Part shown: positions 1 to 8,951 of the stretch, piece after piece | Layout: each line of letters begins with the position of its first letter | Numbering within the stretch: position 1 is the first letter of the stretch | Source: Desulfuromonadales bacterium | Lineage (GTDB): Bacteria; Desulfobacterota; Desulfuromonadia; Desulfuromonadales; BM103 | DNA: 64,000 bases | Reading direction: 5' to 3' | NCBI GenBank assembly: GCA_014860225.1 | Contig: JACZKE010000039.1 | Coordinates: 1 to 64,000 of the forward strand | Translations under genes and position numbers: made by a program | Notes under the pieces: generated by a model | The model's input: the letters and a program-made list of their open reading frames with translations, nothing else | Told to the model about the DNA's origin: nothing | The model's database searches: none

Positions 1-150
1 TACGGGCCGAAGCGAAAATTTGGATGTTTGAGAACAGATTTTAGCTCGTTTGCAGGTTCATAGCCGTAGCTATGGACCAAAAAGGAGCTGAAATATGGGC
101 CAAACAGCCGGATTTGCAGCCGGCTCATGGATAGTCCAACAGACTGCTAG
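1..150. repeat. Dispersed repeat A, copy 1 (left end cut by window)
   Basis: This stretch is nearly identical to 59957-60106, with about 6 mismatches in 150 bases. The right end, ATAGTCCAACAGACTGCTAG, is the inverted complement of the left end of the complete copy. The interior holds nested inverted repeats around the centre CATAGCcgtaGCTATG. There is no credible open reading frame. It looks like a MITE-like or structured intergenic element; the missing left 19 bases lie outside the window. The family name is unknown to me. Confidence 0.85.
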
Positions 151-304
151 TGCAGGCAGCAGGAATCTCATGCTATTCTGGTCATCAACGATCGGCGTTC
201 TCAGCGGGGGGATATAAACACCCTTCCGGGCAGCCAACGATTTGGAATCACTGAGTCTTCTGCTGCAACCCTGTTATTGCGCAGAACATGATTACAGTGC
301 AGGG
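151..304. other. Intergenic stretch without recognised feature
   Basis: Between repeat A and the nrdJ promoter I see no gene, no clear hairpin and no cobalamin riboswitch. The short open frame beginning at 242 overlaps nrdJ in another frame and has no family resemblance. Confidence 0.5.
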
Positions 305-359
305 TTGACACCCACCATATCTTGTGCTTTAACATTCAATACCATACAATATAGTGCAT
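305..359 (+). promoter_or_regulatory. nrdJ promoter with two NrdR-like boxes
   Basis: A perfect -35 TTGACA (305-310) is followed after 17 bases by a -10-like TTTAAC (328-333). Box 1 (about 312-327, CCACCATATCTTGTGC) fills the spacer. Box 2 (about 344-359, ATACAATATAGTGCAT) lies downstream. The ATAT centres are 32 bases apart, about three helical turns, which is the usual arrangement of paired NrdR sites. NrdR is known to repress ribonucleotide reductase genes in many bacteria. Assignment is by eye from the consensus. Confidence 0.65.
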
Positions 360-408
360 ATCTGCATTATTCAATTAAAATCCTTATCAATTGCAGGAAG
401 GTTCGTCC

Positions 409-2631
409 ATGTCCAGGAAAGCCCCAAAGCCCACTCTCGAACTGTCTCCAAATGCCGTCACTGTCCTTGAGCGCCGTTATCTGTGCCGCGACAAAGAAGG
501 CAAAATCCTGGAAACCCCGCTTGACATGTTTGAGCGGGTTGCCAAGACCATCGCTGCCGGCGAAAAAGAATTCAAGACCGGCCGGGTTCCCGCTGAGCTT
601 GCAAAAGAGTTCCTGCAGATGATGACGAGCCTGGAATTCATGCCGAACTCACCTACCCTGATGAACGCCGGCCGTGAACTGGGGCAACTCTCTGCATGTT
701 TCGTCTTACCTGTCGGTGATTCAATGGAGGAGATCTTCGAAGCCATCAAGCAAACGGCACTGATTCACAAAAGTGGCGGGGGTACGGGTTTTTCTTTCAG
801 CCGTATTAGACCGGCGAATGATCTGGTTCTCTCCACCAAGGGAATTTCCTCGGGACCGCTCTCCTTTATGAAGGTCTTCGATGCAGCGACCGAGACGATC
901 AAACAGGGAGGCACCCGACGTGGCGCCAACATGGGCATTCTGCGCGTCGACCATCCCGACATCATGGATTTCATCATGTGCAAGCGGGACCAGACAGTGT
1001 TGACCAACTTCAACATTTCGGTCGGCATAACCGAGGCTTTCATGGAAGCCGTCGAGAAAGATGCCGACTACGACATCGTCAATCCACGCAACGGCGAGGT
1101 TGTCGCCCAGCGCTCGGCCCGCAAGGTGTTTGACCGTATTGTCGATCTGGCCTGGACCAACGGCGAACCGGGCATCATTTTCCTCGACCGCCTCAACCGT
1201 GACAATCCCACTCCGCATATTGGCGAGTTCGAGGCGACCAATCCCTGCGGCGAGCAACCGCTGCTTCCCTACGAATCATGCAACCTCGGCTCCATCAACC
1301 TGGCCAGAATGGTCACAACTGACGGCAAAGTAAACTGGGACAGGCTGGCTGAGGTTGTTGATCTCGGCACCCGCTTCCTCGATGACGTCATTCAGGTCAA
1401 TAAATACCCGATTAAAGAGATCAAAGAGATGACCCGGGCCAATCGTAAAATCGGCCTTGGTGTCATGGGTTGGGCTGACATGCTGATCCTGCTCGGCATC
1501 CCCTACAACACTGAAGCGGCTATCGAACTGGGCGATCGGGTCATGAAATTTATCAATGACAAGGCGCACATGGCCTCCAGGGCTCTTGCAAAGGAGCGCG
1601 GCGCATTCCCCAATTTTAAAGGCAGCATCTTTGACAATGGCGGTGGCCCGATCCGCAATGCCACCTGCACCACGATTGCCCCGACCGGCACAATTTCAAT
1701 CATCAGCAACACTTCGAGCGGTATTGAGCCGCTTTTTGCGGTGTCCTATGTCCGTCAGGTGCTTGACAATGACATTCTGGTCGAAGTCCATCCGATCTTC
1801 GAAAAGATTGCCCGGGAACGTGGCTTCTACTCTAAAGAGCTGATGAAAACGATCGCCGAACACGGCACCATCCAGGATATTGACGAGATTCCCGACGATG
1901 TCCGCGATATCTTTGTCACCTCCCACGACATCACTCCGGAAGACCATATCCGCATGCAGGCGGTCTTCCAGAATCACACTGATAATGCTGTTTCAAAAAC
2001 CGTCAACTTCGGCAACGATGCTAACCGCGAAGATGTGGCCAAGGTCTATCGTCTTGCCTATGAGAGTGGCTGCAAAGGCGTCACAATCTACCGTGACGGA
2101 TCGCGTGACATGCAGGTCCTCTCAATCAAGAAAGTGGATAAACCTGAGGACACTGTCCCTCATGAGTCGTCTAAAAAACATTTCAAGCGCGATCGCCCAC
2201 GCGCACTCAAGGGCAGCACCTACCAGATGCAGACCGGCTGCGGTCCACTCTACATCACTGTCAACGAGGACGACGCCGGCGTTTTTGAGCTGTTTACCAC
2301 CATGGGTAAAGCAGGCGGTTGTGCCTCATCCCAATGCGAGGCAATCGGTCGCCTGGTGTCTCTGGCCTGGCGATCGGGTGTGCAGGCGCGGCAGGCCGTT
2401 AAGCAGATGATCGGCATCACCTGTCACAAGCCGGCCGGTTTTGGCGAAAATCGAGTCACCTCCTGTGCAGATGCGGTTGCCAAGGCGATCCAGATGCACA
2501 TGGCCGATCACGAGGAGATCGAGCTCAAACATGCCAACAATGGCGGCGCCTGCCCGGATTGCGGCGGTCCGGTCGAACATGAGGGCGGTTGCTGCGTCTG
2601 CCATGTGTGTGGCTATTCAGAGTGCGCATAA
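409..2631 (+). CDS. nrdJ: Adenosylcobalamin-dependent (class II) ribonucleotide reductase
   Basis: The enzyme reduces ribonucleotides to deoxyribonucleotides using a coenzyme B12-derived cysteinyl radical. The 740-residue product has the RNR signatures: an early redox cysteine in LSACFVLPV, the active-site N-x-C-x-E motif in NPCGEQPLLPYESCNLGS, and the substrate-phosphate loop APTGTISIISNTSSG. The C-terminal tail is cysteine-rich (CPDCGG then CCVCHVCGYSEC), as in B12-dependent enzymes where tail cysteines re-reduce the active site. No small-subunit (nrdB) gene is adjacent, consistent with class II. The ATG at 409 is chosen over the in-frame TTG at 391 because AGGAAGG lies 8 bases upstream. 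Putative NrdR sites sit in the promoter. Confidence 0.95.
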   Translation: MSRKAPKPTLELSPNAVTVLERRYLCRDKEGKILETPLDMFERVAKTIAAGEKEFKTGRVPAELAKEFLQMMTSLEFMPNSPTLMNAGRELGQLSACFVLPVGDSMEEIFEAIKQTALIHKSGGGTGFSFSRIRPANDLVLSTKGISSGPLSFMKVFDAATETIKQGGTRRGANMGILRVDHPDIMDFIMCKRDQTVLTNFNISVGITEAFMEAVEKDADYDIVNPRNGEVVAQRSARKVFDRIVDLAWTNGEPGIIFLDRLNRDNPTPHIGEFEATNPCGEQPLLPYESCNLGSINLARMVTTDGKVNWDRLAEVVDLGTRFLDDVIQVNKYPIKEIKEMTRANRKIGLGVMGWADMLILLGIPYNTEAAIELGDRVMKFINDKAHMASRALAKERGAFPNFKGSIFDNGGGPIRNATCTTIAPTGTISIISNTSSGIEPLFAVSYVRQVLDNDILVEVHPIFEKIARERGFYSKELMKTIAEHGTIQDIDEIPDDVRDIFVTSHDITPEDHIRMQAVFQNHTDNAVSKTVNFGNDANREDVAKVYRLAYESGCKGVTIYRDGSRDMQVLSIKKVDKPEDTVPHESSKKHFKRDRPRALKGSTYQMQTGCGPLYITVNEDDAGVFELFTTMGKAGGCASSQCEAIGRLVSLAWRSGVQARQAVKQMIGITCHKPAGFGENRVTSCADAVAKAIQMHMADHEEIELKHANNGGACPDCGGPVEHEGGCCVCHVCGYSECA

Positions 2632-2667
2632 GATCGTCGGCAGTCCGTCAATAACACAATTTAAATC

Positions 2668-2700
2668 CCGGGCAGGCTGATTCACAGCCTGCCCGGTTTT
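2668..2700 (+). terminator. Rho-independent terminator after nrdJ
   Basis: A 12-bp perfect stem (CCGGGCAGGCTG / CAGCCTGCCCGG) with a 5-base loop is followed by TTTT, 36 bases after the nrdJ stop. Confidence 0.9.
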
Positions 2701-2720
2701 ACTCTCTTTAAGGGGTTACC

Positions 2721-3566
2721 ATGTATCCATTGAAGCTCAAAAGATTCCAGAGGTATATTATTCTGTTCGGCTTTTTGCTGCTCCTGAGCGTCATTCCCGC
2801 CGTTGCCGGGCTGAATGACCTGTTTGGCAAAAAAGAGGTTGATGAAACGGAACGCAAGGAAACCATCGAGAAGATAGACAGTATTCAGGAAAAGCTTAAA
2901 CTTCTGCAGGACAAACTGCGTGCTCTGGAGCGCCGTAAAGCAGCGAAAGAGGCTGCGCAAAGAGCAGACGGAACGACTGGAGCAATTTCTGCAACTCCGG
3001 TGCAGATCAACTGGCAACCGATCGATGAAACGACTTTAAATCCAGGGGAATTTGGTCTTTACACCTATCTGCTCTTTAAAGGCGAACTGGCAGACAGCGC
3101 TGCAGTTGGTTCCCTCGAGGATTTCATCCTGACCATCGAAACCCTGCCAGACAACGACATTCCAGTCAGTTTGGCCAACCGTTTTTTGATCCCGGTAGAG
3201 AAACCGCAATCAATGGTCAGTCTGGGTCGTCAACCCTATGATTTCAAACTGAATGCAGCCTGCCTCGATCGCCTGGGACTTCAGGACAACCTGCCCGATG
3301 GCCCGGTTCTGGTTTCAATGAGAGGGCCGCTCGATCCTTACGGTCTCGATGAGGTGCCCGCTTTTCTGGCAGTCAGCCTGGGCCGCCAGACTCCGCAAAG
3401 AGCTCTGGAGTTAGCCAGAATCTGGCATCAACAGGAAAAAGATGCCCTCGTTAATAAAGAAGTGTCTCAATTCTCAGAACTTTTCTGGGAGATTATCGAC
3501 GGTGCCGGGCCGACCCGGGTTGCGCGCTACCAGCAGCGCATTATGGTTGAATTGCCGCAACAATGA
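2721..3566 (+). CDS. Uncharacterised exported protein with coiled coil
   Basis: I do not recognise this 281-residue protein. Residues 1-29 form a signal peptide (basic start, hydrophobic core, cut near AVAG). Residues about 40-75 are rich in Lys, Glu and Leu with heptad spacing and probably form a coiled coil. The remainder looks like a globular periplasmic domain. AAGGGG precedes the ATG at a good distance. Its stop overlaps the start of the next gene by four bases (ATGA), so the two are probably translationally coupled. It follows the nrdJ terminator and so begins a separate unit. Confidence 0.8.
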   Translation: MYPLKLKRFQRYIILFGFLLLLSVIPAVAGLNDLFGKKEVDETERKETIEKIDSIQEKLKLLQDKLRALERRKAAKEAAQRADGTTGAISATPVQINWQPIDETTLNPGEFGLYTYLLFKGELADSAAVGSLEDFILTIETLPDNDIPVSLANRFLIPVEKPQSMVSLGRQPYDFKLNAACLDRLGLQDNLPDGPVLVSMRGPLDPYGLDEVPAFLAVSLGRQTPQRALELARIWHQQEKDALVNKEVSQFSELFWEIIDGAGPTRVARYQQRIMVELPQQ

Positions 3567-3835
3567 TGGAATGGGACAAGCTTTGCAATCGCTGCGGCCT
3601 CTGCTGTTTCGAGAAATCGGTCGATCTGCAGGGGCGGTTCGTGACGACCAGAATCCCCTGTCGTCATCTGGATATCATCAGCCGGGAGTGCCGGGTTTAC
3701 CACAAACGTCTGGATGTCGGAGAAGGGTGCGTTAAGTTGACTCCAGAGGTTGTCCAGCAGGCAGATTGGCTGCCCGAAGCTTGCGCTTACCGCACAAACG
3801 CTGGATGCGTGACGCGGGATGATGAACGTGGTTAA
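3563..3835 (+). CDS. YkgJ-type cysteine-cluster protein
   Basis: The 90-residue product has an N-terminal cysteine cluster CNRCGLCC (residues 8-15) followed by further cysteines near residues 33, 43, 56, 74 and 81. This spacing matches the putative zinc- or iron-chelating YkgJ/YcgN-like families, whose biochemical role is unsettled. Its start overlaps the upstream stop by four bases. A second ATG lies one codon after the first. Confidence 0.75.
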   Translation: MMEWDKLCNRCGLCCFEKSVDLQGRFVTTRIPCRHLDIISRECRVYHKRLDVGEGCVKLTPEVVQQADWLPEACAYRTNAGCVTRDDERG

Positions 3836-3937
3836 AACCAATCCTTAACGTGTTTGCGACCAGTTCAGCAGACGACTAGTGATTTTGATTGCCGCGTCCC
3901 GCGTATCTCATTCAGGATTCTTCATAAGGGATAGACT

Positions 3938-5230
3938 TTGCGCCAACTCATCAGTAATAAAGCGCAATTTGGCTGGTGCCTCTACGACTGGGCCAACTCG
4001 GCTTTCGCCACAGTGATTCTCGCCGCAGTACTGCCGGTTTACTTTGCAAGCCTGGTTCCGGCAAGCGGCGCTGAACTCTTCTGGAGTTCACAGCCCGTTC
4101 CGGCAACAGCATTGTGGGGTTACACTATCTCACTCTCCATGGTCCTGGTCGCCATCGTCGCTCCGGGTCTCGGCAACCTGGCTGATCGCCGGGGCTGGAG
4201 GTTACGCCTGCTGGTCTTCTCCTGCCTGCTTGGCTCTCTTGCCACCTGCGGTCTTTTCTTCGCTGGGTCTGGTCAATATTTACTGGCTGCAGTCCTCTTT
4301 ATTCTCGGCAATGTTGGCTTCGCCGCAGGCAATATCTTCTACAACGCCTATCTCCCGGACCTGGCATCCGGTCATGAAGCCGATCGGCTTTCAGCCCGCG
4401 GCTTTGCCCTCGGCTATCTTGGCGGCGGTTTGATGTTGTTGATCGTTTTCCTGATGATCCAGCAACACACTTTTTTTGGTCTGCCTGACAAGGAGACGGC
4501 AAGCCGGCTTGGTTTTCTGCTGACCGGGGCCTGGTGGTTCGGCTTTGCCCTGCCGGCATTTGTTTGGCTCAAGGCTGTCCCGGTTACGCCAGGGTCAACC
4601 TTTAGCCTGCGGACCCCGCGTGATTACCTTAAAACCTTTGCTGACTTGCGGCGTTATCGCAACCTCAGCCGATTCCTGATCGCCTTTCTGCTTTACAATG
4701 ATGGTATCCAGACGATCATCGCCGTCTCAGCAATCTTCGCACGCGAGGAACTCGGTCTGGGAACCGGTACCATCCTGGGCTGCTTCCTGATGATCCAGTT
4801 CGTCGCCATGCCAGGGGCCCTGCTCTTCTCCCGTCTTGCCGGTCGCTTCAACACCAAGCGCGCGGTCATGACCAGTCTGATACTCTTTACCATGATTGCA
4901 ATGTACGCATCGGTAATGCGTACTGCCGTGGAGTTCTGGATTCTCGGCTTCGCAGTCGCTGTCGTACTCGGTGGCAGTCAGGCTCTCAGCAGGTCGCTTT
5001 TCTCCAGTTTGGTCCCCAAACAAAGGAGTGCCGAATTTTTCGGTTTTTATGCCATCAGCTCAAAGTTCGCATCAATATTCGGGCCGCTCACTTTTGCGAT
5101 TCTGATTGATTTGACCGGATCCAACCGTTTCGCAATTCTGGCCCTGGCAATCTTTTTTGTCGCGGGAATAGTCCTGTTGATTGGCGTTGATGTGGAGAAA
5201 GGCAGGGCACAAGCGCTTGAAGGTTCCTGA
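3938..5230 (+). CDS. MFS transporter, UMF1 (Atg22-like) family
   Basis: The 430-residue protein has about 12 hydrophobic segments. The N-terminal motif FGWCLYDWANSAFATVI is characteristic of the UMF1/Vacuole effluxer Atg22-like branch of the major facilitator superfamily, whose eukaryotic members export amino acids from vacuoles. The bacterial substrate is not known. The start is a TTG preceded by AAGGG 7 bases upstream. The stop lies directly before repeat B copy 1, which separates it from the convergent oppB. Confidence 0.85.
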   Translation: MRQLISNKAQFGWCLYDWANSAFATVILAAVLPVYFASLVPASGAELFWSSQPVPATALWGYTISLSMVLVAIVAPGLGNLADRRGWRLRLLVFSCLLGSLATCGLFFAGSGQYLLAAVLFILGNVGFAAGNIFYNAYLPDLASGHEADRLSARGFALGYLGGGLMLLIVFLMIQQHTFFGLPDKETASRLGFLLTGAWWFGFALPAFVWLKAVPVTPGSTFSLRTPRDYLKTFADLRRYRNLSRFLIAFLLYNDGIQTIIAVSAIFAREELGLGTGTILGCFLMIQFVAMPGALLFSRLAGRFNTKRAVMTSLILFTMIAMYASVMRTAVEFWILGFAVAVVLGGSQALSRSLFSSLVPKQRSAEFFGFYAISSKFASIFGPLTFAILIDLTGSNRFAILALAIFFVAGIVLLIGVDVEKGRAQALEGS

Positions 5231-5235
5231 CTTGT

Positions 5236-5411
5236 TGCCATCCGGAAACTCCGCATAGCACAGGCACTGTTCTCGATCTGGAAACGAGCAATTTTTCGCA
5301 AGGTCAAGGAAATCAAGGATTTGAGCGGAGGCGTAGTCCTTTACGCCGCACAATCAAATCCGCCGATTGACGCAGAGATTGCGGAAAAGGGCCGTTTCCG
5401 GACGAAAACTA
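5236..5411. repeat. Dispersed repeat B, copy 1
   Basis: About 175 bases shared with 20158-20332 and 50990-51165, and in shortened inverted form with 35706-35810. The centre is a hairpin (AGGCGTA-gtcct-TTACGCC inside GGATTTGA / AATCAAATCC). The outer parts are imperfect inverted repeats containing GGAAACGAGC and GGGCCGTTTCC. It fills the whole gap between two convergent genes, and its last bases (CTA) form the oppB stop codon on the minus strand. It has no coding capacity and no transposase. Confidence 0.9.
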
Positions 5412-6383
5412 CCCCTTGCGAATACGTGGGTCCGCCATGGCATAACTGATATCAGCCAACAGATTGCCGATCAGGGTCAGGACTGCGCCAATCACCAGAA
5501 TTCCCATAATCAGCGGATAATCCCGCATCAGAACCCCGTCATAGAAAAGTTTGCCCATACCCGGTATGGCGAATATTGTCTCAAAGATGACACTGCCACC
5601 GATCAAACCGGGGACAGAAAGCCCAAGAATAGTGATAACCGGCAACAGAGCATTACGCAGTGCATGCTTGTAGATAACCACTCTTTCTGACAGTCCTTTG
5701 GCACGGGCGGTGAGGATATAATCCTGACGGATCACTTCGAGCATGTTGGAACGCATGTAGCGCGAGAAGCCGGCCAGCCCGCCGAACGCCGAAACAAAGA
5801 CCGGCATAATCAGGTGGTGAACAATATCCCAGAACTGCCTTACCGGACTGAGGTAATCATAACCTATGGATTTCAACCCGGCAACCGGGAAGACCCCCAG
5901 GCGCACACCAAAATAATCCATCAACAGCAGCGCCAGCCAGAAAGACGGCATGGCGAAGCCGAGAAACACGAAAATCGTAGTGCCGCGATCGAACAAGCTG
6001 TTCCGGCGTACTGCTGAAAGGATACCGATCGGCACGGCAACAGCCAGGATCACAACAATGGACAAAACATTGATAAGGATCGTTATCGGCATGCGTTCGC
6101 CGATTTTCTCCAGAACCGGCCGGTTGTCCTGGGCAAAAGAGTCTCCGAAATCGAGTGTTACAATCTGCTTCATCCAGAGGCCGTACTGGACATACAACGG
6201 TTTGTCAAGATTGTAACGCTCGCGCAACCTGTCACGCATTTCAATGCTTGATTTAGGATTGAGGTCGGTCTGCATATCGGTCGGCTCGCCGGGAGCCAGG
6301 TGAATGACGACAAAGCTGATCAACGTGATGCCGATCAACAGGGGTATCATCATGACCAGTCTTTTTGTGAGATAAACAAGCAT
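5409..6383 (-). CDS. oppB: Peptide ABC transporter permease, OppB/DppB type
   Basis: This 324-residue inner-membrane protein starts with the DppB-type segment [20 protein letters not shown] and has about six membrane spans. The EAA loop region reads [22 protein letters not shown], which docks the ATPase subunits in this family. It lies 50 bases downstream of the solute-binding gene on the same strand. The partner permease (OppC) and the two ATPases (OppD/F) do not follow: repeat B and the convergent MFS gene come next. The complete transporter must therefore draw on genes elsewhere, or the locus has been truncated. Confidence 0.9.
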   Translation of the reverse strand: MLVYLTKRLVMMIPLLIGITLISFVVIHLAPGEPTDMQTDLNPKSSIEMRDRLRERYNLDKPLYVQYGLWMKQIVTLDFGDSFAQDNRPVLEKIGERMPITILINVLSIVVILAVAVPIGILSAVRRNSLFDRGTTIFVFLGFAMPSFWLALLLMDYFGVRLGVFPVAGLKSIGYDYLSPVRQFWDIVHHLIMPVFVSAFGGLAGFSRYMRSNMLEVIRQDYILTARAKGLSERVVIYKHALRNALLPVITILGLSVPGLIGGSVIFETIFAIPGMGKLFYDGVLMRDYPLIMGILVIGAVLTLIGNLLADISYAMADPRIRKG

Positions 6384-6433
6384 AGATTCTTATGTAACTT
6401 CCTGGTTCAGAGGAGAATCACACTGCACGCGCT

Positions 6434-8044
6434 TCAGCGAGTATATTTCTGCTCGCTCTTCGGCACCCACCATTTAATAAAGTTATAGGTGATCCCCGCC
6501 GGTGACGGTTCAATACCCCGGAAACGTTTGGCCACTGCCGGCAAGGCTTCAGCGACATAAAGAAACGTATAGGGTTGTTCCTCGGCAAGGATTTCCTGAA
6601 AACGATCATAGATCTGCTTGCGCTCGGCCTGGGCAAAGGTTCGCCGGCCTTTTTCCAGCAGCTCATCAATTTCAGGGTTGCTGAACTTAACGAAATTCAG
6701 CTCACGCGGTGCTGTTTTGCTTGAGTGCCAGATATTAAACTGATCCGGCTCCGGGCCGCCGCTCCAGCCGAGGATTGTCGCATCAAAGCTTCCCGTAAAG
6801 ATGAATTCTTTAAGGAAAGTCGCCCATTCGACAACACGGATTTCTATAACTATACCAACTTCCTTGAGACGTCTCTGGATAATCTCGGCTGTCTTTGAAC
6901 GCAGGTCGTTGCCCTGGTTGGTAACAATCGTAAAAGCCAGCTTCTGGCCATCCTTATCCAGAACACCATCGCCATCGCTATCAGTCCAACCTGCCTCGGC
7001 AAGCAGCGACCGGGACAACTCCGGATTGTATGGATAGCGTTTCACATTGGCATTGTAGACCCAGGTATCCGGCTTATAGGGGCCGGTCGCGGCCTGTCCA
7101 AGCCCGAGCAGAACGCCATCAATGAGTTCCTGCTTGTTGATAGCGTGGGATATGGCCTGTCGGACGCGCTTGTCCTGAAAGAGCGGCTTCGTCAGGTTAA
7201 AACCGAGATAGGTGTAACTGAATGACAAATAGCGATACTTGTTGAAGTTACGGGTAAAGGCAGGTGTGTCTGTCTGGGTCTGGTACTGTATCGGGGTCAA
7301 TCCCATGAAATCGAGGCCACCCGATTGCAACTCGAGAAATTGCGTTGAGCTGTCAGGAATAACCCGGTAGACGACACGGTGGATATTGGGTTGCCCTTCA
7401 AAGTAATCAGGGTTAGCTAACAGCTCCAGCTTTTCACCAGCATCCCATTTAAAAAATTTATATGGGCCAGTACCAACAGGACGGCGCGAAAGAGGACTTT
7501 TAGTGATATCCTGATTTTCGAGCAGATGCTTGGGATGAATCGATGTTCCCCAGCTTTCCAGAGCCGGAGCGTATGGTTTTTCGTAAGTGACGCGGAAGGT
7601 ATAGGGATCGACGGCTTCAGCTTTGGCAACCTGCAGGAAATCCTCTGCGTATGAGGTCGGCACCTCGGGATTGATGTATAACTCATAGGTGAAGAGAACA
7701 TCGTCACTGGTAAACGGGGCGCCATCATGCCAGGTCACATTTCTGCGCAGATGAAAAGTAAAGGTCAGATTATCCTCTGAAATTTCCCAGGATTCGGCCA
7801 ATTCCCCCTCGAGCTGCAGATTTTTGTCATAACGTATCAAACCATTGTAAACCAGGCGATTGATATCACTTGAGGCCGAGTCTGAGGATAACACCGGCAG
7901 CAGATTGTTCGGTTCGCCGATCGACGCCTCGATAAAAGTATCGCCGTGAACCGGCTTCGCCGCATCACCCTCAGCCGGAATGATCGCCTGCTGTTGTTCG
8001 CAGCCGGCCAGCAGAGACAACAGAAAAAACAAGATAAATCTCAC
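6434..8044 (-). CDS. oppA: Peptide ABC transporter substrate-binding lipoprotein
   Basis: This is a family 5 extracellular solute-binding protein (SBP_bac_5) that would capture peptides or other solutes in the periplasm for import. I choose the GTG at 8044, with AAAGGAG 6 bases upstream, giving 536 residues and a compact lipoprotein signal ending in LLAGC. The open frame extends upstream to 8086 without a ribosome site. Family landmarks include WHDGAPFTSDDVLFTYEL, GTGPYKF, VRQAISHAINKQELI and a C-terminal region around GGPEPDQFNIWHSS. It lies directly upstream of oppB. Confidence 0.9.
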   Translation of the reverse strand: MRFILFFLLSLLAGCEQQQAIIPAEGDAAKPVHGDTFIEASIGEPNNLLPVLSSDSASSDINRLVYNGLIRYDKNLQLEGELAESWEISEDNLTFTFHLRRNVTWHDGAPFTSDDVLFTYELYINPEVPTSYAEDFLQVAKAEAVDPYTFRVTYEKPYAPALESWGTSIHPKHLLENQDITKSPLSRRPVGTGPYKFFKWDAGEKLELLANPDYFEGQPNIHRVVYRVIPDSSTQFLELQSGGLDFMGLTPIQYQTQTDTPAFTRNFNKYRYLSFSYTYLGFNLTKPLFQDKRVRQAISHAINKQELIDGVLLGLGQAATGPYKPDTWVYNANVKRYPYNPELSRSLLAEAGWTDSDGDGVLDKDGQKLAFTIVTNQGNDLRSKTAEIIQRRLKEVGIVIEIRVVEWATFLKEFIFTGSFDATILGWSGGPEPDQFNIWHSSKTAPRELNFVKFSNPEIDELLEKGRRTFAQAERKQIYDRFQEILAEEQPYTFLYVAEALPAVAKRFRGIEPSPAGITYNFIKWWVPKSEQKYTR

Positions 8045-8155
8045 AAGTGACTCCTTTGTGAAGCAAGGGCAATTACACCCCTCCATGTCGCCATGGCCCG
8101 TATAGTCCTACAGAATCCTGGAGACACATGCAGAACTGCCACAGCCCCCTCACAC

Positions 8156-8941
8156 TTATACATCGTCTAATGAAATAATTGTCACACCTGCCGGCGGAGG
8201 TAACTGAAAAATTCCGGGCCGCAGTTCACCGTTTATTACCGGGTCAGAAAATTCAAGACTGGCCCTGGTTTTCTGCTCAGGAATCTCAATATCAAATAAA
8301 TGCGGGAAACGGTCGCCTGCTTCTGCGAAATTACCGAAAGTAATCTTCAGGAACAGATTATCACGATTGAAGTAACTCACTTCAACAAGTTGACGCAAGG
8401 GGTTAAAGATCAATTCCTGACGATGCGGCGACCCGTGACGCACCAGCAGCCATCCGCCGTCCCGGAGCTCAAAAGCCTCTTCACTCCTGGCATTTATCAT
8501 CGGCGGCTGGTAAAGCAGAACACTGATCAAATCAGCCAGGCGCAGGGGAATGCGAACAAAGCGACCAAGGTTTTCAGGTGTCGCAGCTCCGGTGTAATAA
8601 AGATTTTGTGAAGGGAGCAAAACCCCAAGGGCGTCACCGTCGGCGGCCAGCAACAACAAGGGCGAGCCAAAAAGGCTCAAGGTCTCGGCACGTAGTCGAT
8701 CAGGTTTTTCGGCCAGTATGACCTGGGTGCCATTCAACGAATTCTCGGGAGTGTGGACCTTAACCTTAGCCAGTCCTTGTACTGATGAAACTCGGCCAGA
8801 ACGCACAGACCAGTCCCGCATGAGCTCCCTGGCAACGCTCTGGCTCACCTGCTCACCAACGAGAATTGGACGAACAGGGGCACAGGACATTATCAGGACC
8901 ATGCACAGCAGCAGTGCAAAGAGAGCGGAATGACGGGACAC
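8156..8941 (-). CDS. LolB-like outer-membrane lipoprotein (DUF4292-like)
   Basis: The GTG at 8941 is preceded by TAGGG and gives 261 residues with a lipobox ending LIMSC. The body carries the pattern seen in LolB/DUF4292-type proteins: RVSSVQGLAKVKVHTPE, then LRAETLSLFGSPLLLLAADGDALGVLLPSQNLYYTG, then a beta-rich half. LolB inserts lipoproteins in the outer membrane; whether this protein does so is inference. Its start overlaps the end of the upstream TPR lipoprotein gene on another frame by no more than a few codons' distance, so the two are likely co-transcribed. Confidence 0.7.
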   Translation of the reverse strand: MSRHSALFALLLCMVLIMSCAPVRPILVGEQVSQSVARELMRDWSVRSGRVSSVQGLAKVKVHTPENSLNGTQVILAEKPDRLRAETLSLFGSPLLLLAADGDALGVLLPSQNLYYTGAATPENLGRFVRIPLRLADLISVLLYQPPMINARSEEAFELRDGGWLLVRHGSPHRQELIFNPLRQLVEVSYFNRDNLFLKITFGNFAEAGDRFPHLFDIEIPEQKTRASLEFSDPVINGELRPGIFQLPPPAGVTIISLDDV

Positions 8942-8951
8942 AGGCTGGACC

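Noticed and set aside
151-408. Cobalamin riboswitch upstream of the B12-dependent RNR
   Set aside because: I looked for a B12-box-like sequence and found none; the leader is short and holds NrdR-like boxes.
242-622. A 126-residue plus-strand frame before and inside nrdJ
   Set aside because: It overlaps nrdJ in another frame, covers the promoter and has no family resemblance.
5367-5690. Frame starting in repeat B and running against oppB
   Set aside because: It consists of repeat sequence and the antisense of a conserved permease.
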